Part shown: positions 9,450 to 16,163 of the stretch, in pieces | Numbering within the stretch: the stretch's first letter is position 1 | Layout: each line of letters starts with the position of its first letter | Origin: DASQFI01 sp035633215 | Lineage (GTDB): Bacteria; Acidobacteriota; Vicinamibacteria; Vicinamibacterales; SCN-69-37 | NCBI GenBank assembly: GCA_035633215.1 | Contig: DASQFI010000068.1 | Location: 17,697-81,696 of the forward strand | Reading direction: 5' to 3' | DNA: 64,000 bases | Notes under the pieces: model-generated | What the model was told of the DNA's origin: nothing | What the model saw: only the letters and a program-made list of their open reading frames with translations | Database searches by the model: none | Position numbers and translations under genes: made by a program

Positions 9450-10166
9450 GTGCTGGAACTCTGGACCCTCGAATTCTGGGCCCGCTGGCTGGCCATCGTC
9501 CTCATCGATCTCAGCCTGGCGGGCGACAACGCGCTCGTCATCGCGCTTGCGGTGCGCAACCTCCCGCCGCGCCAGCAATTCCTCGGACGGATCGGCGGCT
9601 CGCTCGGCGCGGTGCTGCTGCGCATTCTGTTCATCGTGATCATCTCGCCGCTCCTGCAGATCCCGTTGCTGCGCGGTGCTGGCGGCGTGGCGCTCATCTG
9701 GATCGCGATCAAGCTTGTCCGTCAGGACGCCGGCGGCGGCGCGCACAGCGCGGAGAAAGTCCGCCAGGGCGCGACGCTGCGAGAGGCCGTCTGGATCATC
9801 ATCCTGGCCGACGTCATCATGAGCCTCGACAACGTCCTCGCCGTCGCGGCCGCCGCGCACGGCGACTTCCTGCTGGTGGCGTTCGGCATCGGGCTGTCGA
9901 TCCCGATCGTGATCTGGGGCAGCGGCATCCTCGCGCGCCTGATGAATCGCTGGCCGATGATCATCTGGATCGGCGGCGGCGTCCTCGGGTGGGTGGCCGC
10001 CGAGATGATCGTGAAAGACCCGCTGGTCGCCGGCTGGCTCGATCCCTGGGTCGCCGTCCTGCGCTGGATCTGGCCGGCGTCGCTGGCGATCTTTGTCACC
10101 CTCCTGGGCTGGTGGTCGGCCAGCCGCTCCAAACCACCTGAACAGCCCGCGGGCACGACCGCCTGA
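9450..10166 (+). CDS. TerC-family integral membrane protein (YjbE-like)
   Basis: 238-residue polytopic membrane protein beginning with GTG behind GGGAGAC. It has the two hallmark TerC acidic segments, DLSLAGDNALVIALAV near residue 18 and DVIMSLDNVLAVAAAAHGD near 118. In the family, paired Asp/Asn residues in helices are proposed to bind or move metal ions such as Mn2+. About seven membrane spans are visible. TerC proteins are linked to tellurite resistance and to metal loading of exported proteins, but no ter operon is present here, so the specific role is unknown. It closes the stress-related block before the polysaccharide locus. Confidence 0.9.
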   Translation: MLELWTLEFWARWLAIVLIDLSLAGDNALVIALAVRNLPPRQQFLGRIGGSLGAVLLRILFIVIISPLLQIPLLRGAGGVALIWIAIKLVRQDAGGGAHSAEKVRQGATLREAVWIIILADVIMSLDNVLAVAAAAHGDFLLVAFGIGLSIPIVIWGSGILARLMNRWPMIIWIGGGVLGWVAAEMIVKDPLVAGWLDPWVAVLRWIWPASLAIFVTLLGWWSASRSKPPEQPAGTTA

Positions 10167-10181
10167 GGAATGGCCTCGAGC

Positions 10182-10320
10182 CAGGCCGCTGAAAAACGCG
10201 GCCTGAACTTCGAACTTAGAACTTCAGACTTAGAACTTCACGAAAAACGGCCAGATTCCGCAGTTCGAAGTTCGCAGTTCGAAGTTTTAAGTTCAGGTTG
10301 CTGGCGTTTTCAGCAACCTG
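10182..10320. repeat. heptamer-built inverted repeat, 139 bp
   Basis: The ends CAGGCCGCTGAAAA and TTTTCAGCAACCTG are near-complementary. Inside, the left arm holds five 7-nt units (GAACTTC type, 10205-10239) and the right arm five complementary 7-nt units (GAAGTTC type, 10260-10294). The whole can fold into one long hairpin. It separates the TerC-like gene from the sigma-54 promoter of the polysaccharide locus. Confidence 0.85.
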
Positions 10321-10408
10321 TTTACAGATCCGTATCTAACTGGCGACAGAAGGATCACATCTGCCACGTCACGCCTCGGTTCGTATCGCTCCTGACACGG
10401 GGTGCCGC

Positions 10409-10424
10409 TGGTACGTCGGTTGCT
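10409..10424 (+). promoter_or_regulatory. sigma-54 (-24/-12) promoter
   Basis: TGGTACGTCGGTTGCT matches the RpoN consensus TGGYACR-N4-TTGCW at every defined position, with GG (10410-10411) and GC (10422-10423) separated by exactly 10 nt. It points toward the NusG-like gene 109 nt downstream, with a predicted start of transcription near 10435. It would make transcription of the locus dependent on an enhancer-binding protein. Confidence 0.8.
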
Positions 10425-10532
10425 CTTTCCTGCGCGAGTCACCGACGCCCAGGCCCCACATCGCGACAACGCTCGCGGCCTTAAGGAATTGGGGAAGGGG
10501 TCGATATTGATACACAGAGAGGTCCGTTCTCG

Positions 10533-11114
10533 ATGTCGTTGCGCGCCAGTTTGGTGCACCCCTCGCCGCACGCTCCGCTTGGCCATCCGGCCGGGACGGC
10601 GCCGATTCAGGCCAGGGTCGACACCGACGTTGCCTGGTTTGCGATCTGGACACGGTCCCGCCATGAAGCCACCGTGTTGAGTCAGCTCGACGGCAAACAC
10701 ATCGAGGCCTTTCTCCCGACGATCACCCGATGGAGCCGGTGGAAGGACCGCAAGAAGCGCGTCGACTGGCCGCTGTTTCCCGGGTATTGCTTTACGCGCA
10801 TCGATCCAGCCGATTCGCTGTCCGTGCTGAAATGCTCGGGCGTCGTGAGCCTCGTCTGTTTCGAAGGTCAGCCGGCGCCGATTGCCGACGTCGAGATCGA
10901 GAGCCTTCGCACACTCGTGGCCAGCGAGCTGCGGTACGACCCGTGTCCGATGATTCACGAGGGCATGGTCGTCGAAGTGCAGTGGGGTCCGCTGCGCGGG
11001 GTCGTCGGACGATTGGTGCGAAAGGGCGCGCACGCCAGGCTGATCCTGAGCGTGGATTTGATCGGCCAGGGCGTGAGTGTCGAGGTGGACGCGGCCGACG
11101 TCCGACCGTACTGA
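10533..11114 (+). CDS. specialised NusG paralogue (RfaH/UpxY-like antiterminator)
   Basis: 193 residues. A NusG N-terminal domain starts near residue 33 (AWFAIWTRSRHEATVLSQL) and carries the typical PLFPGYCFTR stretch. A KOW domain follows (about 140-190, with GPLRGVVGRLVRKG). Specialised NusG paralogues at the head of capsule, O-antigen or antibiotic operons bind paused RNA polymerase and suppress termination through long operons. Being first in this ~39 kb cluster, directly behind the sigma-54 promoter, fits that role. The first ~30 residues (rich in Pro/His/Ala) are not part of the fold, and a later start is possible. Housekeeping NusG is excluded because no secE or rplK neighbours are present. 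Confidence 0.9.
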   Translation: MSLRASLVHPSPHAPLGHPAGTAPIQARVDTDVAWFAIWTRSRHEATVLSQLDGKHIEAFLPTITRWSRWKDRKKRVDWPLFPGYCFTRIDPADSLSVLKCSGVVSLVCFEGQPAPIADVEIESLRTLVASELRYDPCPMIHEGMVVEVQWGPLRGVVGRLVRKGAHARLILSVDLIGQGVSVEVDAADVRPY

Positions 11115-11141
11115 GCAGGCGCTGGCCAATCCAGACACGTT

Positions 11142-11286
11142 TGTAAGTGCAACGGAATCTGTAAGTTACAGAAGTGTATCGTTCGGGTCACGCTCGTTCG
11201 GTTCTTGACACAACCTGGAGCGACTCGTAGGATCGTTCTCCCCAGCCGCGTGTTCATTACCACAGTGGAATGAACTCTCTGTAAGT
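11142..11286 (+). promoter_or_regulatory. three TGTAAGT sites, one a 13-bp palindrome
   Basis: TGTAAGT occurs at 11142-11148, 11160-11166 and 11280-11286. The middle copy is part of the palindrome CTGTAAGTTACAG (11159-11171). Copies 1-2 lie upstream and copy 3 downstream of a sigma-70-like promoter at 11205-11233. The arrangement suggests operator sites, but the binding protein is unknown. Confidence 0.4.
11205..11233 (+). promoter_or_regulatory. sigma-70-like promoter for the lipoprotein/regulator pair
   Basis: TTGACA (11205-11210), a 17-nt spacer and TAGGAT (11228-11233). The -35 is perfect and the -10 matches 4 of 6. It would start RNA near 11240, about 105 nt before the lipoprotein start, giving the regulator gene its own promoter. 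Confidence 0.55.
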
Positions 11287-11347
11287 GACGGGGCGGAGCT
11301 ACATCGGCTCCGTCGAACACGTCGGCAATACGACACAGTTGTCCAAC

Positions 11348-11977
11348 ATGCCTTCCATGACTCGGCTGATTCAGGAGCCGCGGCTCTGCGGCGTCGTGCT
11401 GGCGGTCCTGGCCACGTGCGCGTGCGAACAACCGGCCGCGCATCCCAGTGAAGGCGGCGCGACGCCCGTCTACAACAAGCAGACCGGCCGGCTCGAGCAA
11501 CTTCTTTCGGACAAGAACGGCGACGGAAAGATCGACACGCGCGCGCACATGGATGGCGTGCGTCTGAAGATGATCGAGATCGATCTGAACGGCGACGAGC
11601 GTCCCGATCGTTGGGAGTACTACGTGCCGGCGTCGAAGGACCTGAAACAGCCCTCACCGCCGAGCGCCACCGTCATCGAGCGCGTCGAGGAAGCCGCGCA
11701 GCCGAACGGCCGCATCACCCGGCGCGAGTTCTACGTTGACGGCGTGATCCAGCGAAGCGAGGAAGACACCGATCTGGACGGGCGCATCGACAAGTGGGAA
11801 GTCTACGAGCACGGCCAGCTCACGCGCGTGGACCTGGATCTTCTCGGCAAGGGATTCGCCACCCGCCGGCTCGTGTATCACGACAACGGAACCTTCGACC
11901 GGGTCGAGGAAGACCCGGACGGCGACGGCAAATTCGACGTGGTGCCCCCAGCGAAGAAAGGTGGAGAGAGTCGGTAA
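11348..11977 (+). CDS. putative lipoprotein with DxNxDG calcium-type repeats
   Basis: 209 residues from ATG 11348. A hydrophobic N-terminus ends in LAVLATCAC, with Cys24 or Cys26 as possible lipidation sites; the lipobox is imperfect. The body has four spaced acidic loops of the EF-hand/thrombospondin-3 style: DKNGDG (55-60), DLNGDE (79-84), DTDLDG and DPDGDG near the end. They alternate with aromatic RWEYY/KWEVY motifs, suggesting a calcium-binding repeat protein at the outer membrane or periplasm. An upstream GTG (11285) would add 21 residues without a signal-like pattern, so 11348 is preferred. The stop overlaps the regulator start (TAATG). Function is unknown; it could be a sensor or accessory of polysaccharide export. 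Confidence 0.75.
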   Translation: MPSMTRLIQEPRLCGVVLAVLATCACEQPAAHPSEGGATPVYNKQTGRLEQLLSDKNGDGKIDTRAHMDGVRLKMIEIDLNGDERPDRWEYYVPASKDLKQPSPPSATVIERVEEAAQPNGRITRREFYVDGVIQRSEEDTDLDGRIDKWEVYEHGQLTRVDLDLLGKGFATRRLVYHDNGTFDRVEEDPDGDGKFDVVPPAKKGGESR

Positions 11978-13425
11978 TGGCCTCCAGTTTCACCGTCGGA
12001 CGCCCAACGGACGTCGCCGCGCCGTCGGACAAGACCGCGCCCCCTGACGGCGCGACGGTGCTGTACTTGCCGGCGTCATCGCGCGATCGGTCCGCGGTGC
12101 GCGACCGGTTGACGCGATCGGGCGTGGCGGTCACCGCGGCCGCCGACATCACCGAAGCCCTGCAGTTGCTCTCGGCGCGGCGGTTCGCGCTCTGTCTGCT
12201 GGATCTCGCCGACGATCGCGCCGCCATCGGGGCGATCCGCGTGCTGCGGACGCGTCACGCGCAGCTTCCGCTCGCCGCGATCATCGATCCGGCCAACCCG
12301 TTCGTCGCGGGCGAGGCGCTCGACGCCGGCGCGATCGACCTGTTGCCGTGGCCGTTCGACGAACGCGACGTGCTGGTCGTGCTGGCTGGTGCGCACGATC
12401 GCGGCGCCGCCGATGCGGCGCCGAACGCCGCCGGCGCGGACACCGAACCGCTGTTCGCGCAGTCGGCCGCCATGCAGTCGGTCGTCGAGCTGGTGCGCGC
12501 GGCCGCCGAGGTGCGCGGCGGGGTGATCGTGTCGGGCGAGCCCGGTTCGGGCCGCGAGCTCATCGCACGCGCGATCCATCGCTGCAGCGAACACGCCGCC
12601 GACCATCCGCTCGTGACCGTCGATTGTGCCGGCGACACCCCGCAGGATCTCGAGCGGCGGCTGTTCGGCGTGGCGGCAGACCGCAAGCCGTCCGACGGCA
12701 AGCCGCCCGTCACGGATCGAGTGACGCGGTCGGGCGCGATCGCGCAGGCGATCGGCGGCACGCTGATTCTCACGAACCTGGTCGAAGCGCCCGCGCGTGT
12801 GCAGGACAGACTCGCGCGGCTTCTCCGCGATCGTGAAGCGATGCTGGCCGACAAGCGCACGATCATCGAGCTCGACGTGCGGCCGATCGCCGTCTTCGAT
12901 CCGATGGTGGAAGCCGCCGTCACCGACGGCCGGCTCCGGCGCGATCTCTACGAGCGTCTGACGCAGGTCCAGATCGACGTGCCTCCGCTCAGACGCCGCC
13001 GGGAAGATATCCCGGCCCTGGCGGTGCACTTCTTACGCAAAGCCGGCGAGAGCCAGGGGGCGTCTCAGAAGAGCTTCAGCCGATCGGCCCTGACGCTGCT
13101 CGCCGCGCTCCCGTGGCATGGAAATGCCCGCGAGCTCCAGCAGATGGTCGGGACCCTGATCCGGTCCGTCCGCCGGCCCGTCATTCAACTCGACGACCTC
13201 CTCGACCAGGCCAGCCTGGAGAGCCTGGCGGCCAGGGTCGATCCCGGCCTAACGCTGCGTGAGGCGAAAGCCCGGTTCGAGCGTGATTGCATCAGCGCGG
13301 TCCTCATGCGACATCACGGAAGGGTCGGCGAGGCGGCGAAAGCGTTGGGGATTCAGCGCACCAACCTCTACCGAAAAGTGAGACAACTGAACGTTGCGAG
13401 GTCCCTGCTTTCGCCACGCAAATAG
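11977..13425 (+). CDS. degenerate NtrC-family (sigma-54 activator-like) regulator
   Basis: 482 residues with the NtrC order: receiver-like domain (about 26-140), AAA+ domain (about 158-400), Fis-type helix-turn-helix (GRVGEAAKALGIQRTNLYRKV, split across 448-468). Many key residues are lost. The receiver lacks the first-strand acidic pair and has Trp125 where the conserved Lys should be, though Asp76 remains. Walker A is GEPGSGRE (187-194), with Arg for the essential Lys. No GAFTGA loop exists after LFG (229-231). Walker B reads GGTLILTNL (260-268) without Asp-Glu. It probably binds DNA but should not hydrolyse ATP or remodel sigma-54 by itself. It may act as a repressor, adaptor or partner of an intact activator. 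Start fixed by overlap with the preceding stop. Confidence 0.88.
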   Translation: MASSFTVGRPTDVAAPSDKTAPPDGATVLYLPASSRDRSAVRDRLTRSGVAVTAAADITEALQLLSARRFALCLLDLADDRAAIGAIRVLRTRHAQLPLAAIIDPANPFVAGEALDAGAIDLLPWPFDERDVLVVLAGAHDRGAADAAPNAAGADTEPLFAQSAAMQSVVELVRAAAEVRGGVIVSGEPGSGRELIARAIHRCSEHAADHPLVTVDCAGDTPQDLERRLFGVAADRKPSDGKPPVTDRVTRSGAIAQAIGGTLILTNLVEAPARVQDRLARLLRDREAMLADKRTIIELDVRPIAVFDPMVEAAVTDGRLRRDLYERLTQVQIDVPPLRRRREDIPALAVHFLRKAGESQGASQKSFSRSALTLLAALPWHGNARELQQMVGTLIRSVRRPVIQLDDLLDQASLESLAARVDPGLTLREAKARFERDCISAVLMRHHGRVGEAAKALGIQRTNLYRKVRQLNVARSLLSPRK

Positions 13426-13487
13426 CCCGTGTATCACTTTTGACACGTTTTGGGCCTTTTTTTGTAACCCTCACCAGACAGGCTGAC

Positions 13488-13516
13488 TTGACTCTGCCTC
13501 CAGGTTCGCAGACAAT
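13488..13516 (+). promoter_or_regulatory. sigma-70-like promoter before the secreted protein gene
   Basis: TTGACT (13488-13493), a 17-nt spacer and GACAAT (13511-13516), 48 nt before ATG 13564. The -35 matches 5 of 6 and the -10 matches 4 of 6. No GG-N10-GC sigma-54 pattern is present in this gap. Confidence 0.4.
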
Positions 13517-13563
13517 CGGACACAATACTTTCGTGGTAGTTAACCTCAGAGAAGGGTAGGGAG

Positions 13564-14007
13564 ATGATCACCCGACGTGTCCTGGTCGTAGTACTCGCGT
13601 TCTTCATGGCAGTGGGGGCCGCCCCGATGACGATGGCCCAGCAAGTAGCGGGGGTCCTCGGCGGCAAGGCCACTGATGAAGCCCGGCAGCCGTACACCGA
13701 TTTTTCAGTACAGCTCCGGAACCCCGTCAATGGACAGGTAGTGGCGACACAGCCGCTGACCGCGCAAGGCCTGTTCAATTTCAACAACGTGGAGCTCAAT
13801 CAGCGCATGCTGGTCGAGCTAGTCAACCTGAAGCAGAACAAGGTCGTCTGCACGGAAGGGCCGTTCATGCTTTCGTCCCCCGCGCTCACGACCAAGACTG
13901 ATGTGAACATCGATTGCGGGAAGCCGCCGGCAGCTCTCTGGCTGCTCGTGGCCGGTGCGGGGGCCGCAGGGGCCATCGCGCTCGGCACACGCAGCGCCAG
14001 TCAGTAA
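13564..14007 (+). CDS. secreted/membrane-anchored carboxypeptidase-regulatory-like domain protein
   Basis: 147 residues behind a strong ribosome site (GGGTAGGGAG). A signal peptide (1-25, ending TMAQQ) precedes a small beta-sandwich-like segment. There, GKATDEARQPYTDFSVQLRN and GLFNFNNVELNQRMLVEL follow the pattern of carboxypeptidase-regulatory/SdrD-B-like folds. A C-terminal hydrophobic helix (about 123-141, LWLLVAGAGAAGAIALG) could anchor it. Such small proteins accompany polysaccharide export genes in several bacteria; the role here is unknown. It lies between the regulator and the beta-barrel gene. Confidence 0.75.
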   Translation: MITRRVLVVVLAFFMAVGAAPMTMAQQVAGVLGGKATDEARQPYTDFSVQLRNPVNGQVVATQPLTAQGLFNFNNVELNQRMLVELVNLKQNKVVCTEGPFMLSSPALTTKTDVNIDCGKPPAALWLLVAGAGAAGAIALGTRSASQ

Positions 14008-14060
14008 CCCGTCGGCAACATCCACGTCTTCTTTCTTTCCATCACCAACCAACAACCCCC

Positions 14061-14093
14061 TCCCGGGCCGGCGCGCCAAGCGCCGGTCCGGGA
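14061..14093 (+). terminator. 13-bp hairpin between secreted protein and beta-barrel genes
   Basis: TCCCGGGCCGGCG (14061-14073) pairs with CGCCGGTCCGGGA (14081-14093), with one mismatch and a 7-nt loop. No T-run follows, so it could be an attenuator, an RNA-stability element or a NusG-paralogue-sensitive pause rather than a simple terminator. Confidence 0.5.
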
Positions 14094-14104
14094 CCTTGAC
14101 AACC

Positions 14105-15343
14105 GTGCCTGATTTCGCTCGCGTGTTGAAGCGCTCGACGCTTCGTGTGGCCGGAGCAGCGTGCCTGCTGACGGTCGCGCTGCCGATCCAGTCCTCTGGA
14201 CAGACGACCGTCGACCCGGCCGAGGACGCGAAGGTGCACCTCGGGCCGCTGGCCCTGACTCCGCGCTTCGCGCTCCGGAATCTGGGTGTCGACAGCAACG
14301 TCTTCAATACGGCCGATTCGCCGACGAAGGACTTCACCGCGACATTCGGCCCGGGCGTCGATAGCTGGCTTCGGATTGGCCGGGCGCGCCTGAGCACGCA
14401 GACGCTCGTCGAGTGGACGTACTTCAGGAAGGCCGACGAGCAGCGCGCGCTCAACACGACTCAGTTGGCGCGCCTCGAACTCGACCTCGCGACGCTCATC
14501 CCGTATGTCAAGGGCGGCGTGATCAGCACGCGCCAGCGGCCGAACCTGGAAATCGACGACCGGGTCCGCCAGCAGCGAACGACCACAGGCGCGGGCAGCC
14601 GTGTCCGCCTCGGCGGGCGCAGCCGGCTCGACGTCGACCTGCTCCGCGAGCGGATCGACTTCGGCAGTGGCTCGGCCGGCGATGCCGGCCTGACGGCGGC
14701 CCTCAATCGCGAGGTGGCGGAAGGCAGCGTCGCGTTTCAAGTGGACCTGACTCCGCTCACCACGCTCGTCGTCCGGACGGGCATGTCGTACGACGTCTTC
14801 GAATTCGCCCGGGTCCGCGACAGCAGCAGCGTGACGGTGTTGCCTGGTCTCGAGATGAAGCCGTCGGCGCTGATCTCGGGAAAGGCCTTCGTTGGCGTTC
14901 GCCGGTTCAACGCAAAAAGCGAGATCGTTCCGGATTTCACGGGCGTGGTCGCGAGCGTTGACGTCGGCTACGTCATGCGCGAGTCGACCCGGTTCGGCGT
15001 GAAAGTGGACCGCAACCTCGACTACTCGTTCCAGGCCGACCGGCCGTACTACGTCGCGACCACCGCCAACTTCGATGTGAAGCAGGCGCTCGGTTACACG
15101 TGGGACGTCGTCGGACGCGTGGGCCGGGCGCGCCTGGCCTATCGCGGGCTCGCCGGTGACGCCGGCGCCGACGCGGACGGCCAGCGCGATCTGATCACGA
15201 CGTTCGGCATCGGGTTCGGACGCCGCCTCGGCGAGAGCATCCGCGTCGGCATCGACATCGATCACGGCCGGCGCCAGTCAGACGCCGCGTTCCGCGGCTA
15301 CGAAGGTTTCAAAGTCGGAGGTTCGGTCACGTATGGCTACTAA
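14105..15343 (+). CDS. outer-membrane beta-barrel protein of the polysaccharide locus
   Basis: 412 residues from GTG 14105. A signal peptide (VAGAACLLTVALP, cleavage near SSGQ) is followed by alternating amphipathic beta-strands ending in an aromatic residue (VGGSVTYGY, last residue Tyr), the usual signature of an outer-membrane barrel. It resembles the BBP2/EpsL-like barrels that accompany Wza-type exporters, and may help pass polysaccharide through the outer membrane. The frame is open for 50 codons upstream, but that part is low-complexity and contains the hairpin at 14061, so GTG 14105 is preferred. The 3' end overlaps the Wza-like gene by 11 nt. Confidence 0.83.
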   Translation: MPDFARVLKRSTLRVAGAACLLTVALPIQSSGQTTVDPAEDAKVHLGPLALTPRFALRNLGVDSNVFNTADSPTKDFTATFGPGVDSWLRIGRARLSTQTLVEWTYFRKADEQRALNTTQLARLELDLATLIPYVKGGVISTRQRPNLEIDDRVRQQRTTTGAGSRVRLGGRSRLDVDLLRERIDFGSGSAGDAGLTAALNREVAEGSVAFQVDLTPLTTLVVRTGMSYDVFEFARVRDSSSVTVLPGLEMKPSALISGKAFVGVRRFNAKSEIVPDFTGVVASVDVGYVMRESTRFGVKVDRNLDYSFQADRPYYVATTANFDVKQALGYTWDVVGRVGRARLAYRGLAGDAGADADGQRDLITTFGIGFGRRLGESIRVGIDIDHGRRQSDAAFRGYEGFKVGGSVTYGY

Positions 15344-16154
15344 CCCCAGGCGCGTCGGCCTGCTCGCGTGCCTCCTCGTCGCGATCGCCGCCACGGCGGC
15401 GGCCCAGCAGGGCGCTCCGAAGATCGTCCCCCGCGACTTCCTGACGATCACGGTGCTCGACGTGGCCCAGTTCTCCGGGAAGTTTCCGGTCGATCCCGAC
15501 GGCATGATCGCCTACCCGTACCTCGGCCGGATCAAAGCGGCCGGGTTGACGGCCTCGGAACTCGAGGTGGAGCTGAAGAAGCGCCTCGAGGAAGGTTACG
15601 TCCGCAATCCCCAGGTTCGCGTCGAGTTCGAGCCAACTGAGAGCAAGCGCGTCTCCATCACCGGCGCTGTGAAGGTCCCCGGCGAGCTGAAGTTCGCCGG
15701 CGAGTTGCGCGTGTTCGATGCCCTCGTCAAAGCCGGCATGACAACGGCCGACGCGGGCGACGAGGTGCTGGTCGTGCGGGTTGCGCCGCCCAAGGAGGGG
15801 CAGACCGCGGGCGACACCGAAGTCATCTCGGTCAGCCTCCGCGGCATGGAGAAGGGCGACCTCACCGACAACATCGCGCTCCAGGACGGCGACCACGTGC
15901 GCGTGTCCAAGGGTCAGCTCGTGACGATCACCGGCCAGGTGCGATCACCGGGCGCCTATGGCGCGACTCCCGGCATGACCGTGCGACAGGCGCTCGCGCT
16001 CGCCGGCGACGTGACCGAGAAGGGCACGCACCGCGGGCTCAAGATCCTCCGCAGAGTCGCCGGCAAGGACGAGCCGCAGGAAATCAAGAACGTCAAACTC
16101 GAAGACATCGTGCAACCGGGCGACACCATCATCGTCGCGCGGCGGATCATGTAG
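15333..16154 (+). CDS. Wza-like polysaccharide export protein (SLBB)
   Basis: 273 residues. Signal peptide at 1-24 (ending AAAQQ), then a Poly_export domain (about 27-100; ITVLDVAQFSG, PVDPDGMIAYPYLGRI). SLBB modules follow, recognisable in VSITGAVKVPGELKF and VTITGQVRSPGAYG. In the Wza family this protein forms the periplasmic/outer-membrane export channel for capsule or exopolysaccharide. No lipobox Cys is present, and the protein is shorter than E. coli Wza, lacking an obvious C-terminal amphipathic helix. The upstream beta-barrel may therefore supply the outer-membrane pore. It is translationally coupled to the barrel gene, with the Wzc-like gene 9 nt downstream. Confidence 0.93.
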   Translation: MATNPRRVGLLACLLVAIAATAAAQQGAPKIVPRDFLTITVLDVAQFSGKFPVDPDGMIAYPYLGRIKAAGLTASELEVELKKRLEEGYVRNPQVRVEFEPTESKRVSITGAVKVPGELKFAGELRVFDALVKAGMTTADAGDEVLVVRVAPPKEGQTAGDTEVISVSLRGMEKGDLTDNIALQDGDHVRVSKGQLVTITGQVRSPGAYGATPGMTVRQALALAGDVTEKGTHRGLKILRRVAGKDEPQEIKNVKLEDIVQPGDTIIVARRIM

Positions 16155-16163
16155 GACCCGTTC

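Larger units (their letters stand above)
10167..10532 (+). other. 366-bp leader region of the polysaccharide locus
   Basis: This gene-free stretch contains the 139-bp heptamer hairpin, the sigma-54 type promoter at 10409-10424 and a putative ~97-nt untranslated leader ending at the NusG-like start. No convincing ops/JUMPstart element was recognised. A CAGAAG word near 10345 resembles the repeated word upstream of the second sigma-54 promoter. Confidence 0.7.

Noticed and set aside
10205..10294. CRISPR-like array
   Set aside because: The 7-nt units have no spacers and form mirrored arms; there are no cas genes in the window.
11289..11310. Third sigma-54 promoter candidate with GG-N10-GC
   Set aside because: The -24 and -12 boxes read CGGAGC and CGGCT, too far from consensus, and the site lies in a small hairpin.
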